A stretch of DNA of 64,000 bases from Sphingobacterium paludis (GTDB taxonomy: Bacteria > Bacteroidota > Bacteroidia > Sphingobacteriales > Sphingobacteriaceae): contig NZ_SNZV01000008.1 of NCBI RefSeq assembly GCF_004364125.1, positions 62,001-126,000 of the forward strand, read 5' to 3'. A program made the translations under genes and the position numbers. Positions 51,375 through 60,888 of this stretch are shown here, one piece after another. The notes beneath the pieces were generated by a model, which was not told where the DNA came from, did not search any database, and was given only the letters and a program-made list of their open reading frames with translations. Position 1 is the stretch's first letter; each line of letters begins with the position of its first letter.

Positions 51375-52370
51375 ATGAAGATAGGCTGGATAACCCTCAT
51401 CGTATTCTTTTGCTGTTGCTCACATCCCTCCGATCTGCCATCAGTATCTTTTTATTATTGGAAGACCAACTTGCAACTGGGGACATCAGAGGAGAATACG
51501 CTTCGACAGAATCATACTGGCCGGCTGTACGTTCGTTATTTCGATGTAGGCCTACAAAACGGGGAGCCATTCCCGATCAGTGCCATATTATTTAAAACCA
51601 TCCCTAAACAGGATATAGTACCCGTCGTTTATATTAAAAATGAGGTTGTATTGAGCAAAAACGTAGATATGGCGGCGTTGGCGAAACGTATCGTTGCGTA
51701 CCTCGAACAAATCAATGTCCATTATGGAATACATAGCAAAGAGCTCCAATTGGATTGCGATTGGAGCTTAGGAAGTAAAGCTAAGTTCTTTGAACTTGTG
51801 CATGCCTTGAAGCAGCAACGTCCTTGGCGCTTATCCTGTACGATCCGTTTGCACCAAGTAAAATATTTCGAAAAAACTGGTGTTCCGGATGTAGACTACG
51901 GCGTGCTCATGTATTACAATATGGGCCAGATATCCGCCAACCAAACCAATTCCATCTATGATAGACAGACCGCAGCCACCTACATCAAAAGCTTGAGCAA
52001 ATATCCATTGCCGTTAAACATTGCGCTACCCATCTTTTCATGGGGCGTCCATCTACGGCAGGGGAAAGTGATCAATCTGCTACGGAAGATCGACGAAACG
52101 GATCTACGTAACCATCCACATCTGCAACAATCAGGGAATGGGATATTTAAAATACGGCGTGAAGGTATTTATTTTGGTCAACTATTTGCTGCTGGAGATG
52201 AGATTAAACTAGAAAATGTAGCGCCCGAGGATTTGCTGGAAATGGCAAATGACCTCAGCCGTTACCTTAGAGAACAGCCGGATGAACTTATTTTTTACGA
52301 TTTAGATTCTACAAATATTGACCACTATGACAAGGAAATTTTTCAGCAAACTGCTCATCGCTTTCGGTAG
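51375..52370 (+). CDS. Uncharacterised lipoprotein
   Basis: A 331-aa protein with a Cys-rich lipoprotein signal (VFFCCCSHPSD). The body has alternating strand-helix character (VVYIKNEVVLSKNVDM, LQLDCDWSLGSKAKFF, YGVLMYYNMGQI, PLNIALPIFSWG) that suggests a TIM-barrel-like fold, but I recognise no named family. Its 3' end overlaps the next gene by 44 bp, so the two are co-translated and probably function together. Confidence 0.8.
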   Translation: MKIGWITLIVFFCCCSHPSDLPSVSFYYWKTNLQLGTSEENTLRQNHTGRLYVRYFDVGLQNGEPFPISAILFKTIPKQDIVPVVYIKNEVVLSKNVDMAALAKRIVAYLEQINVHYGIHSKELQLDCDWSLGSKAKFFELVHALKQQRPWRLSCTIRLHQVKYFEKTGVPDVDYGVLMYYNMGQISANQTNSIYDRQTAATYIKSLSKYPLPLNIALPIFSWGVHLRQGKVINLLRKIDETDLRNHPHLQQSGNGIFKIRREGIYFGQLFAAGDEIKLENVAPEDLLEMANDLSRYLREQPDELIFYDLDSTNIDHYDKEIFQQTAHRFR

Positions 52371-54624
52371 TCTGTTGGCGCTGGCTACCAGCGTTTACGT
52401 TTATGGCTGTGCCGATGGTTGGTGGGGCTATTCCTATGTATCATCGTTCACGCCAGAAGCATTTACCGACGCATCATACAAACCTTTCTTTTATGCTCCG
52501 GAAGAAAAGTTTTACGACTACGCCCAACTGGAATATATAGAACGGTACAACGAAGACATTGTGGCCGATTGGCAAAAATACCTAACGGGGAAACTCGATA
52601 AAAAGGAGGTTGCCTTCTACCTGCTCAATGATTCCGCTAAAAGCGAAATAGAAAGCATGTATAGCCAATTAAATAGTTCGACACAAGACCGTAAGTGGCT
52701 GTCGGATGAAAGAGGAAAAAACTTCCTAACTTTTCTATACTTCGCAAAAGCTGTCGAAGCATCCTCTACGAACACGTTTTCCTCTTGGGATTATAACGAT
52801 CGGATTGTCGTACAAACCGAAGCTGGGTTGCTGGATGAGGTCGAAGCCTTTTATCACACCATAAAAAATAACGACTCGTTTTTTAAAAATAGAATGTGGT
52901 TTCAGGTGCTTAAAGCAAAATTTTACGGCCCTGAACGCGCATCAGTGATTCCATTCTTTGAAACTACAGCGACCAGCCAGCCCAAAAATAGCTTGTACTA
53001 TCGCGCCTTGGGCTACGTAGCTGGCGCATATTACCAACAAGAAAAATATGAGCAGTCCAACGCGCTCTTTGCGCTGCTCTTCAATGATGCTCCCGATAAA
53101 AGGCATGAAGCCCTTTACAATTTCCGACCGTTCTCCACGGATTCGCTGGAACTAACCCTGCAGCAAGCCGAAAAGAAGGAGGTAAAGACCAGTATTTGGG
53201 CCATGAATGGCTACTACCACGATGCCGCTACAGCAATGTCGAAAATCTATGCGCTCCAACCCAACAGCCCACATTTCGATTTTTTATTGACCCGTTGGGT
53301 GAATGAACAAGAATCGACGGTGAATGATTATTATAACGCGCAATCGTCAACCTATCCTTGGGACGGAACCAAGATCGATCGTAAAACGCTAAGCTGGCTA
53401 GGCGATATACTGCAGCAGCCGAAAAAATTGCACAATCCGGCGCTGGTTTATCTGGCCTATGGCTATGTTAACATGTTTATCAAGGAGCATGATCGCGCTA
53501 GTGATGCGTATACCAAAGCGAGGAGGTATAGCAAGAAAAAACCACTCATAGCAGCGCAAATCAGGCTTTTCAACATCCTGAATGAAGTAGCCCAACTCAA
53601 GCGCATTGAAAAAAACGAAGAAAAGCGATTGCTGCCGGAACTGGTATGGTTGTACCAAGAGGTGCCAAAAGATTCAACACTTGTACCCACGTTCCGGCAC
53701 GAATATGCCGCCGGCTGGATTAAGGGCGCACTCTCAACCATTTTCCAGAAAAATAACAATGCACTGATGGCGGAGCTGTGGGATAGTAAGCCTGGCTTTT
53801 ACGATAACAACGAGCAGGGCGCATCCATGGAGAAGTTTCTGCTTCAAGAATCTAAATCTGGCTGGAATACATTGGCCGCGAACCTATATCCCTACACGCT
53901 CAGCGATATATATGAAAGCCGTTCCATCTATGCCTATTATCAACAACGCTTTGATGAGGCTGTCGACCTGATGGAACGTGCAACACCACAACAGGTACGC
54001 GCAGAACGCGGATACGACGATCTCCATTACAACCAGGCGGAACTGCGTGGCAATCCTTTTAATGGAAGAATCAAGGATTGCAATGATTGTGACCATGCGG
54101 CACCTCAAAAGGTGAAGTATACCAAACTCGACTTTCTGAGAAAGGTTGACGAGTTGAGAAAAAACGTTGACCAAGGTATTGACGTGTATACCAACGCCTT
54201 GCTTTTGGGAAATGCCTACTACAACACTTCTTACTACGGCAATGCAAGGGTGTTCTATTACAACACGATCATAGGAGAGTTTGGGAACTATATCCGCACA
54301 AAAAATCAGCCTTATCTTTTAGGAATGGATAACGCAAGAAAATATTACGAAACGGCATTGAAGGCAGCCCAAGACAAGGAGCAACGTGCGAAGGTTTGGT
54401 ATCTCTTAGCGAAGGTAGATCGAAATGATTTCTACAGCAACCGCTATTTGACGCATGATGACTACTATTGGGCTGATCCTACGCAAACCATGTTTAAAGC
54501 TTGGGATGGATTTAAAAAATTGAAAGAAGACTATGCTGATAGTCAATATTACCGAGAAGTGATCCGCGAATGCGGATACTTCCGTTCATATCTTGCCCAA
54601 GAAACAAGTAAGGGTCGTTACTAA
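52327..54624 (+). CDS. Large uncharacterised exported protein with TPR-like helices
   Basis: A 765-aa protein with an N-terminal hydrophobic signal (RKFFSKLLIAFGSLLALATSVYVYGC) that could be a lipoprotein signal. The rest is helical, with repeats of Tyr- and Ala-rich pairs (YRALGYVAGAYYQQEKYEQSNALFALLF, ALVYLAYGYVNMFIKEHDRASDAYTKAR, YYETALKAAQDKEQRAKVWYLLAKV) that resemble tetratricopeptide repeats. No catalytic motif is seen. The ATG at 52327 is preferred over an upstream TTG. It overlaps the lipoprotein gene and is convergent with rlmI, overlapping by 4 bp. Confidence 0.8.
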   Translation: MTRKFFSKLLIAFGSLLALATSVYVYGCADGWWGYSYVSSFTPEAFTDASYKPFFYAPEEKFYDYAQLEYIERYNEDIVADWQKYLTGKLDKKEVAFYLLNDSAKSEIESMYSQLNSSTQDRKWLSDERGKNFLTFLYFAKAVEASSTNTFSSWDYNDRIVVQTEAGLLDEVEAFYHTIKNNDSFFKNRMWFQVLKAKFYGPERASVIPFFETTATSQPKNSLYYRALGYVAGAYYQQEKYEQSNALFALLFNDAPDKRHEALYNFRPFSTDSLELTLQQAEKKEVKTSIWAMNGYYHDAATAMSKIYALQPNSPHFDFLLTRWVNEQESTVNDYYNAQSSTYPWDGTKIDRKTLSWLGDILQQPKKLHNPALVYLAYGYVNMFIKEHDRASDAYTKARRYSKKKPLIAAQIRLFNILNEVAQLKRIEKNEEKRLLPELVWLYQEVPKDSTLVPTFRHEYAAGWIKGALSTIFQKNNNALMAELWDSKPGFYDNNEQGASMEKFLLQESKSGWNTLAANLYPYTLSDIYESRSIYAYYQQRFDEAVDLMERATPQQVRAERGYDDLHYNQAELRGNPFNGRIKDCNDCDHAAPQKVKYTKLDFLRKVDELRKNVDQGIDVYTNALLLGNAYYNTSYYGNARVFYYNTIIGEFGNYIRTKNQPYLLGMDNARKYYETALKAAQDKEQRAKVWYLLAKVDRNDFYSNRYLTHDDYYWADPTQTMFKAWDGFKKLKEDYADSQYYREVIRECGYFRSYLAQETSKGRY

Positions 54625-55805
54625 ACGACCCTTACGAGTAAACCTTTTAAATATTCGCCTTCCGGGAAGGATGCACGCACGGGGTGATCTTCCGGTTGTG
54701 TAAATTGCCGGATAAATTGTATCTCTCGACCAGCGTCCAACGCAGCCCAGGCAATGACCTGCTTAAAGGTATCAATATCCATAGCTCCCGAGCAGGAAAA
54801 TGTAGCCAATAGTCCTCCACTTTCCAACAACATCAAGCCGCGGCGATTTAAATCCTTATACGCTCGCGAAGCTTTATCTAATGCAGAGCGCGAGGGGGCG
54901 TACTTAGGCGGATCTAACACAATCAGATCAAACTTCTCACCATCCTCACCAAGCTTACGAAGATACTTATTGACATCAGACTGCACTGAAAAATGCTTAG
55001 CAGCATCAAAACCATTGTTTTGTACATTACGCTTTAAGGTTTCAATCGCCAAAGCCGAGCTATCTACCGACACCACTTCCGCCGCACCTTGTTGAAAAGC
55101 ATTAAGCGTAAACCCTCCCGAATAACAGAAGCAGTCGAGTACACGCTTGCCTTTTGTGTATTGCGCCGTGATCCATCTGTTGTCACGTTGATCGCAATAG
55201 AACCCGGACTTTTGCCCTTCCACAATATTTATTTGATAGCGGATACCATTTTCCAGCACATCGACAAATTCTGGAGGAGTTTCTCCGTATAGCAATCCAT
55301 TGGCATCGGGCAATCCTTCATGCTCACGAGATTTGAGATCGCTGCGTTCGTAAATGCCTTTAGGATGAAGCTGAGCGACCAATTCCTCGACGATCTCCGT
55401 TTTCACCAGTTCCGCACCCGAAGAGTGTACCTGGATCGATATGAAATCGCCATATTTATCCACGATCAGACCCGGCAAAAAATCAGCTTCTGCAAACACA
55501 AGACGTACCGTGGTATTATCAGCCGTTAACAAATGCTTGCGTAAGCCTATAGAACGCCGTAGGCGATCGCGCCACCAGTCGCCATCAACCGTCCGCTCCG
55601 GATGCCACTCCAATAAACGAACCGCAACCCGGGAAAATGCATTGTACACCCCAAACGCTATAAATTCATCAGCCGCATTAAAGACTTGCACAACACTTCC
55701 ATTTGCGGGCTTGTTGTCCATTTTTGCTATTGCTCCGGAGAACACCCAAGGATGCAGCTGCCAAGCAGCCTTGTCTTTTCCCTGGTGAAGAGTAATTTTA
55801 GTCAT
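54621..55805 (-). CDS. rlmI: 23S rRNA (cytosine-C5) methyltransferase RlmI-like
   Basis: A 394-aa SAM-dependent methyltransferase of the RlmI/YccW type, which methylates a cytosine of 23S rRNA. An N-terminal PUA domain (residues 1-75: HPWVFSGAI) precedes an EEHEE-type middle region and the Rossmann domain with RVLDCFCYSGGFTLNA (SAM loop), VVSVDSSALAI, the catalytic DPPKYAPSRSAL and FSCSGAMD, which carries the second Cys. Length and order are normal. Convergent with the TPR-like gene. Confidence 0.93.
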   Translation of the reverse strand: MTKITLHQGKDKAAWQLHPWVFSGAIAKMDNKPANGSVVQVFNAADEFIAFGVYNAFSRVAVRLLEWHPERTVDGDWWRDRLRRSIGLRKHLLTADNTTVRLVFAEADFLPGLIVDKYGDFISIQVHSSGAELVKTEIVEELVAQLHPKGIYERSDLKSREHEGLPDANGLLYGETPPEFVDVLENGIRYQINIVEGQKSGFYCDQRDNRWITAQYTKGKRVLDCFCYSGGFTLNAFQQGAAEVVSVDSSALAIETLKRNVQNNGFDAAKHFSVQSDVNKYLRKLGEDGEKFDLIVLDPPKYAPSRSALDKASRAYKDLNRRGLMLLESGGLLATFSCSGAMDIDTFKQVIAWAALDAGREIQFIRQFTQPEDHPVRASFPEGEYLKGLLVRVV

Positions 55806-56246
55806 GGCTACAAAAGTAAAGCTTAGCTTTTGTAGTTAACGCAAGAAAAGAAGTTAATTTACAAAAAGAAACAACAAGGTATGGGTATGCGCCGGATCAA
55901 TTGTATATTGACATAGGGCATTAAGCCCTTTTCTATCGCTCAATGATCGCGATTAATACCTGAGCTTGTTTTATTTTGTAGCGATAGGTCTGAAGGCCGG
56001 CTGTTCGATATGAAAGTTATTTTCAATATTTTGTGTAATAAAATATTCAGTATTCTAAAAGAACATCCGTTACCTAATGCAGATGCAGAACTGCCCATAT
56101 CGATTGGACTCTATCGCTGAACGCTATTTATCTGGAATTAATAATTTAATAGCAATGTAATATAATTTTTGTCATGTACTAAGTGTTTTTTGTTATATTT
56201 ATAATCATGTAAAACAGCTTATTTTTTTTTGTAAACAGATCATCGA
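55806..56246. other. Intergenic region upstream of the ethanolamine-type operon
   Basis: About 440 bp without a gene. An inverted repeat AATATTTT-N7-AAAATATT at 56025-56047 is a possible operator or attenuator. An AT-rich stretch (56160-56215) with a TATATTTA box at 56194 may be the promoter. Composition changes towards the operon. No regulator gene is linked to the operon. Confidence 0.5.
56025..56047. promoter_or_regulatory. Inverted repeat upstream of the ethanolamine-type operon
   Basis: Perfect 8-bp repeat AATATTTT and AAAATATT with a 7-bp spacer, 200 bp before the permease start. AT-only arms make chance more likely; a regulator-binding site is one reading. Confidence 0.35.
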
Positions 56247-57563
56247 ATGACACAAAACAAGGGTTTAAAGAAAACACTGACCCCCTTTATGTTGTGGGGG
56301 CTTGGAGTAGGGTACGTTATTTCAGGCATGTATTTCGGTTGGAATCTCGGTCTTGAAAAAGGAGGTACAGGGGGTATGGCGATTGCTACGTTAGCCATTA
56401 TGGTGATGTATGTCACCTTTACCTTTAGTTACGCAGAACTGGCTTGCGCAATCCCTAAAGCAGGGGGTGTGTTCGACTATGCAAATAAAGCAATGGGGGA
56501 AAATATTGGTTTTATAGCCGGTATCGCCCAGATTGTTGAATTTATTCTGGCGCCTCCTGCAATAGCTTTTGCGATAGGTGCCTATTTTAATGCTTTCTTT
56601 CCACAGGTTCCTGTGCTGACCAGTGCCATTGCCATCTATTTTATTTTTACCGCACTGAATGTTTATGGCGTGAAAGCTGCAGCTTCATTTGAAGTGGTGG
56701 TGACCATCTTTGCAGTGGGGGAGCTGCTGTTGTTCTCAGGAATTGCGCTTCCCAAATTTGAAGTGACCAATCTAACCCAGAATGCTTTGCCAAATGGATG
56801 GACCGGATTATTCGCAGCCATCCCTTTTGCCATCTGGTTTTTCCTCGGCATCGAAGGGATTGCCAATGTCGCGGAAGAAACAAAGAACCCTCAAAGGGAC
56901 ATTAGTAAAGGATTTGGCTGGGCGATATTTACGCTGGCGATTCTTTGTATCCTGATCTTTATCTCGGCTACGGGGATTGCCGGATGGGAAGCCATCGTTT
57001 ATAAGAATGGTTTGAACGGAGAGACCTCTGATTCTCCGCTTCCATTGGCACTCGCTAAAATCACTGGAAACAACCACCTGATGTACCATTTGTTAATTAC
57101 AGTCGGCTTGTTTGGCCTGGTGGCTTCTTTCCATGGATTGATCCTGGCCGCAGGAAGGTCTACTTATGAAATGGGAAGGGTTCGGAATATCCCTTCTTTT
57201 CTGGGGAAGATCTCTCCGCGTTTTCATACACCCGCAAATGCGCTGATCGGAAATATGGTGATTGGTATCCTGGCCCTCCTGTCGGGAAAAACTTCAGAGA
57301 TCATCATTTTTTCTGTGTTTGGGGCTTTGACCCTATACATCATTTCGATGATCTCCATCATGATCTTGAGGAAGAGAGAACCGGAACTGCCGCGTCCCTT
57401 CCGGATCCGTTTTTACCCTTTGTTTCCGGTAGTGGCCCTGATCATTGCTTCCATATCGATCATCGCCATGCTTATTTTTAACCTTAAACTCGGCCTGATC
57501 TATCTCTCCATTCTGGCCATTACATTTTTGTTATACAGAACCTTTAAAACAGCGGATAAATGA
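56247..57563 (+). CDS. Ethanolamine-type permease (APC superfamily)
   Basis: A 438-aa amino acid-polyamine-organocation transporter with twelve expected hydrophobic segments. The start LTPFMLWGLGVGYVISGMYFGWNLGLEKGG and the block FSYAELACAIPKAGGVFDYANKAMG look like the ethanolamine permease (EutP/EAT) group. Later blocks WFFLGIEGIANVAEETKNPQRDI and AAGRSTYEMGRVRNIPSFLGK fit the same group. It would bring in ethanolamine or a close amino alcohol. The stop overlaps the next start by 4 bp. First gene of the operon. Confidence 0.85.
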   Translation: MTQNKGLKKTLTPFMLWGLGVGYVISGMYFGWNLGLEKGGTGGMAIATLAIMVMYVTFTFSYAELACAIPKAGGVFDYANKAMGENIGFIAGIAQIVEFILAPPAIAFAIGAYFNAFFPQVPVLTSAIAIYFIFTALNVYGVKAAASFEVVVTIFAVGELLLFSGIALPKFEVTNLTQNALPNGWTGLFAAIPFAIWFFLGIEGIANVAEETKNPQRDISKGFGWAIFTLAILCILIFISATGIAGWEAIVYKNGLNGETSDSPLPLALAKITGNNHLMYHLLITVGLFGLVASFHGLILAAGRSTYEMGRVRNIPSFLGKISPRFHTPANALIGNMVIGILALLSGKTSEIIIFSVFGALTLYIISMISIMILRKREPELPRPFRIRFYPLFPVVALIIASISIIAMLIFNLKLGLIYLSILAITFLLYRTFKTADK

Positions 57564-58918
57564 CAACAGAAGAAATATTAGCGTACGTAAAACAACACCC
57601 TTCGGGAAAGGTAAAGGTAGCTGTGGCGGATATTGACGGCGTGTTGAGAGGTAAATACATTGCAGCAGATAAGTTTGCTTCCATGGTGGAGGGCCGTCTG
57701 GGATTTTGTGACGTCACCTTCGGATGGGATATGGGGGATGTCGCTTATGATAATGTGAAGTATACCGGATGGCATACCGGTTATCCTGATGCCCTGGTTA
57801 AACTGGACCTGAGCACTTTCCGTAAAATCCCCTGGGAAAATGATGTTCCTTTTTTTCTTGGTGATTTTATGAATGAAAATAATGAAGCCGCTTATACTTG
57901 TCCGCGGCAACTGCTTCGCAAAGTGCTTGCAGAGGCGGGAGAATTGGGCTTCCGTCCGTATTTTGCTCAGGAATTTGAATGGTTTAATTTCGCGGAAACA
58001 CCGGAAAGTGTACATCAAAAGAATTTTCAGTCATTGAATCCACTAACCCCGGGCATGTTCGGTTATTCTATTTTGCGCAGCAGTCTGAAAAACCCTTATA
58101 TGACAGACCTGTTTGATCTGCTGGGTAAATTTGGGATTCCAGTGGAAGGTTTACATACTGAAACCGGGCCGGGGGTGTATGAAGCGGCAATTAAGTATGC
58201 GGAAGTTTTGCAGGCTGCAGATCAGGCGATTTTGTTTAAAACTGCGGTAAAAGAGATTGCTTATCAACATGGAATTATGGCCACTTTTATGGCGAAGATT
58301 GCTGAAAATCTTCCGGGCTGCAGCGGGCATGTACACCAGAGTCTATGGGATAAAGAAGGGAAGCGAAATTTGTTTTATGAAGAACATGCGGAACATAAAA
58401 TGAGTGACCTGATGAAGAGTTATATCGCCGGACAGCTGCATTGCCTTCCTTTCATCCTGCCGATGATCGCGCCTACCATCAACAGCTACAAGCGGCTAGT
58501 AGAAGGAGCATGGGCGCCAACCACCTTAACCTGGGGCATAGACAACAGGACGGTTGCTTTAAGAGCTTTGCCCGGCCATCGGAAAGCTACCCGTTTGGAA
58601 ACAAGGGTAGTCGGTTCGGATACCAATCCGTATCTGGCATTATCAGCTTGTCTGGCTGCAGGCTTGTATGGTGTAAAAAACAAACTCCGTCTGGACAAGG
58701 AGGCAACCACGGGAAATGGTTATAAGGATCTTTCAAACGGAATCCTTCCGGGCAATCTGCATGAGGCTACTCTTAAAATGAAAGAATCTCCATTGGCAGG
58801 GGAATTGTTCGGAACTTCCTTTGTGGAGCATTTTACGTTAACAAGGGAATGGGAGTGGAAGCAGTATGCAAAAGTAGTGACCGACTGGGAAATGAAAAGA
58901 TATTTTGAAATTATTTAA
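57560..58918 (+). CDS. Glutamine-synthetase-like gamma-glutamyl ligase
   Basis: A 452-aa protein of the glutamine synthetase superfamily (type PuuA/GlnA4/IpuC), which joins glutamate to an amine using ATP. Seen are the N-terminal beta-Grasp part (VAVADIDGVLRGKYIAADKF), the catalytic region with EFEWFNF and TETGPGVYEAAI (metal ligands), SGHVHQSLWD, and NSYKRLVEGAWAPTTLTWGIDNRTVALR for ATP and Glu binding. Operon context suggests ethanolamine as the amine. It is coupled to the permease by an ATGA overlap. Confidence 0.92.
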   Translation: MTTEEILAYVKQHPSGKVKVAVADIDGVLRGKYIAADKFASMVEGRLGFCDVTFGWDMGDVAYDNVKYTGWHTGYPDALVKLDLSTFRKIPWENDVPFFLGDFMNENNEAAYTCPRQLLRKVLAEAGELGFRPYFAQEFEWFNFAETPESVHQKNFQSLNPLTPGMFGYSILRSSLKNPYMTDLFDLLGKFGIPVEGLHTETGPGVYEAAIKYAEVLQAADQAILFKTAVKEIAYQHGIMATFMAKIAENLPGCSGHVHQSLWDKEGKRNLFYEEHAEHKMSDLMKSYIAGQLHCLPFILPMIAPTINSYKRLVEGAWAPTTLTWGIDNRTVALRALPGHRKATRLETRVVGSDTNPYLALSACLAAGLYGVKNKLRLDKEATTGNGYKDLSNGILPGNLHEATLKMKESPLAGELFGTSFVEHFTLTREWEWKQYAKVVTDWEMKRYFEII

Positions 58919-58930
58919 GCAATAACAGCG

Positions 58931-60079
58931 ATGACTTTTGAGAAAGTATACCAATATAATTTCCCTACCACCATCCGTTTTGGTGCGGGAGCAATAAAAG
59001 AATTACCAGCTTATCTTAAGGCAAACGGATTAGCATGTCCATTGATTGTAACAGATCCTACTGTTGCTGCATTGCCTTTCTTTAAGGCTATTGTGGCAGA
59101 TCTGGAAGCACATTCTTTTTCTGTGGAGGTTTTTAGTGATATTCACAAAAACCCGGTAAAGAGTGATGTTTATAAAGGTACAGAGGTCTGGGATCAAACG
59201 GCAAGAGACAGTGTGATCGGGATTGGTGGTGGTGCAGGTCTGGACGTGGCCAGGGCCATTGTGCTGCGGGTGAACCATCGTGAAGATTTGTTTAAATACG
59301 ACGATCTGATCGGTGGCGATGTGTATGTGACGAATGACGTGCCTCATTTTATTACCATACCAACCACCTCCGGAACAGGGAGTGAAGTAGGTCGTAGTGC
59401 GATCATCTCTGATGATGAAACACATCAGAAAAAGATCTTGTTTTCTCCTAAACTGATGGCAAAAATTGTGTTTGCAGATCCGATGTTAACGATGGATTTA
59501 CCGCCGCACATTACCGCAGCAACAGGAATGGATGCCCTGACTCATAATATGGAGGCTTTTCTGGCAAAAAATCCACATCCCCTATGCGACGGAATCGCCC
59601 TGGAAGGAATTTACCTGATCAAAGACGCGATTGAGAATGCAACACATCGCTCTGACCTGGAAAGCAGGAGTAAGATGCTGATGGCCTCTATGATGGGAGC
59701 AATTGCATTCCAGAAAGGATTAGGAGTGGTTCATTCTCTAGCCCACCCGCTGTCGTCTTTGCTGGATACCCATCACGGATTGGCGAATGCGGTGAATATT
59801 CCTTATGGAATGGAATTTAATATTGCCGGATTTGAAGATAAATTTCGCCGGATGGCAAAAACACTGGAGCTGAAAGAAGAAAGTGGGGAAGCAGTGGTGA
59901 AGTATCTTTTTGAGCTCAATACGAAACTGAATATTCCGCATCGCCTGAGCGAGATTGGTGTACAGCAGGCACATATAGAAACACTGGCAGATCTGGCATT
60001 TGCGGATTTTGCCCATCCGAATAATCCTAAACCGGTGAGCAGGGAAGATTTTAAACAATTATATTTAAACGCGCTTTAG
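58931..60079 (+). CDS. Iron-containing alcohol dehydrogenase
   Basis: A 382-aa group III metal-dependent alcohol dehydrogenase. Landmarks are GIGGGAGLDVAR (nucleotide site), TIPTTSGTGSEV, and the metal ligands in MDALTHNMEAFL, HSLAHPLSS and TLDTHHGLANAV-type LLDTHHGLANAVNIPYG. It would oxidise an alcohol to an aldehyde with NAD+. An alcohol step is needed for an amino alcohol such as ethanolamine but not for putrescine, which makes it the key clue to the substrate of this operon. Confidence 0.93.
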   Translation: MTFEKVYQYNFPTTIRFGAGAIKELPAYLKANGLACPLIVTDPTVAALPFFKAIVADLEAHSFSVEVFSDIHKNPVKSDVYKGTEVWDQTARDSVIGIGGGAGLDVARAIVLRVNHREDLFKYDDLIGGDVYVTNDVPHFITIPTTSGTGSEVGRSAIISDDETHQKKILFSPKLMAKIVFADPMLTMDLPPHITAATGMDALTHNMEAFLAKNPHPLCDGIALEGIYLIKDAIENATHRSDLESRSKMLMASMMGAIAFQKGLGVVHSLAHPLSSLLDTHHGLANAVNIPYGMEFNIAGFEDKFRRMAKTLELKEESGEAVVKYLFELNTKLNIPHRLSEIGVQQAHIETLADLAFADFAHPNNPKPVSREDFKQLYLNAL

Positions 60080-60165
60080 TAAGCGTTGAAGGCTGAAGTC
60101 GTTTGTAAATCGTAATGAATAGGCACATGATCGCTTCATGCCCGCTAAAAAATAATTATGTACTG

Positions 60166-60888
60166 ATGAAGAAGAAGATAGGCGTTAGTTATACAGAAGT
60201 GAATTCTCTGAGTTACTGGAACTGGTTTACTTCAGCAGACCTTGGTTCAGATCTGGAGCTCATTGAGCTCTCTTTCCAAAAGAATAACACGGAAGATATT
60301 GCAATTTGTGATGGTTTTGTATTGACGGGAGGTATTGATGTGGCGCCTTCCATATCTGGAGGAGCCGAGGAATATCCTCATCGTCCGGAATCGTTTTTAC
60401 CAGAAAGAGATGCATTTGAAAAATTGATTTATACCTATGCAAAGAAGGAAAAGATCCCTGTATTGGGAATCTGCAGGGGTATGCAGTACATCAATATTCT
60501 GGAAGGAGGAAAGGTTTTTGACGATATCGGAGAAAGCGCCAATGCCCTCCATAAAAAAGCTGCCGAAGATAAAGTTCACGCTGTGATTTTAGAAGAACAT
60601 AGTTTATTGCATGACATCACCGGGCAATTGGAAGGTTTGGTTAACAGCGCCCATCATCAGGCAGTTCACCCTGATCATCTTGGAGAAAACCTGATGGCGA
60701 ATGCTTATTTTTCTGATGATGAAGGTGTCATTATTGAAGGGCTGGAGTATAAAGATAAAAGTAATACAGGATTCATGATTGCGGTACAGTGGCACCCGGA
60801 AAGAATGAAAGAAAAAGAGAATAATCCCTTTTCACAAAAGATCAAAGAACAATTTATCATTGAAGTAAGAAAATATGAACATCATTAA
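60166..60888 (+). CDS. Gamma-glutamyl hydrolase, PuuD-like (class I amidotransferase fold)
   Basis: The 240-aa protein has a class I glutamine-amidotransferase-like fold. Nucleophile Cys lies in LGICRGMQYIN, and the His-Glu pair in AVQWHPERM; FVLTGGIDVAPS and SAHHQAVHP are family blocks of PuuD-type gamma-glutamyl-GABA hydrolases. It would split gamma-glutamyl-glycine or a similar product back to glutamate and the acid. The ATG at 60166 is preferred; the open frame starts at 60115 and overlaps the intergenic DNA. The gene overlaps the next one by 14 bp. Confidence 0.88.
   Translation: MKKKIGVSYTEVNSLSYWNWFTSADLGSDLELIELSFQKNNTEDIAICDGFVLTGGIDVAPSISGGAEEYPHRPESFLPERDAFEKLIYTYAKKEKIPVLGICRGMQYINILEGGKVFDDIGESANALHKKAAEDKVHAVILEEHSLLHDITGQLEGLVNSAHHQAVHPDHLGENLMANAYFSDDEGVIIEGLEYKDKSNTGFMIAVQWHPERMKEKENNPFSQKIKEQFIIEVRKYEHH

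Noticed and set aside
51410..51595. Overlapping frames inside the lipoprotein gene.
   Set aside because: Shadow frames of a well-supported gene.
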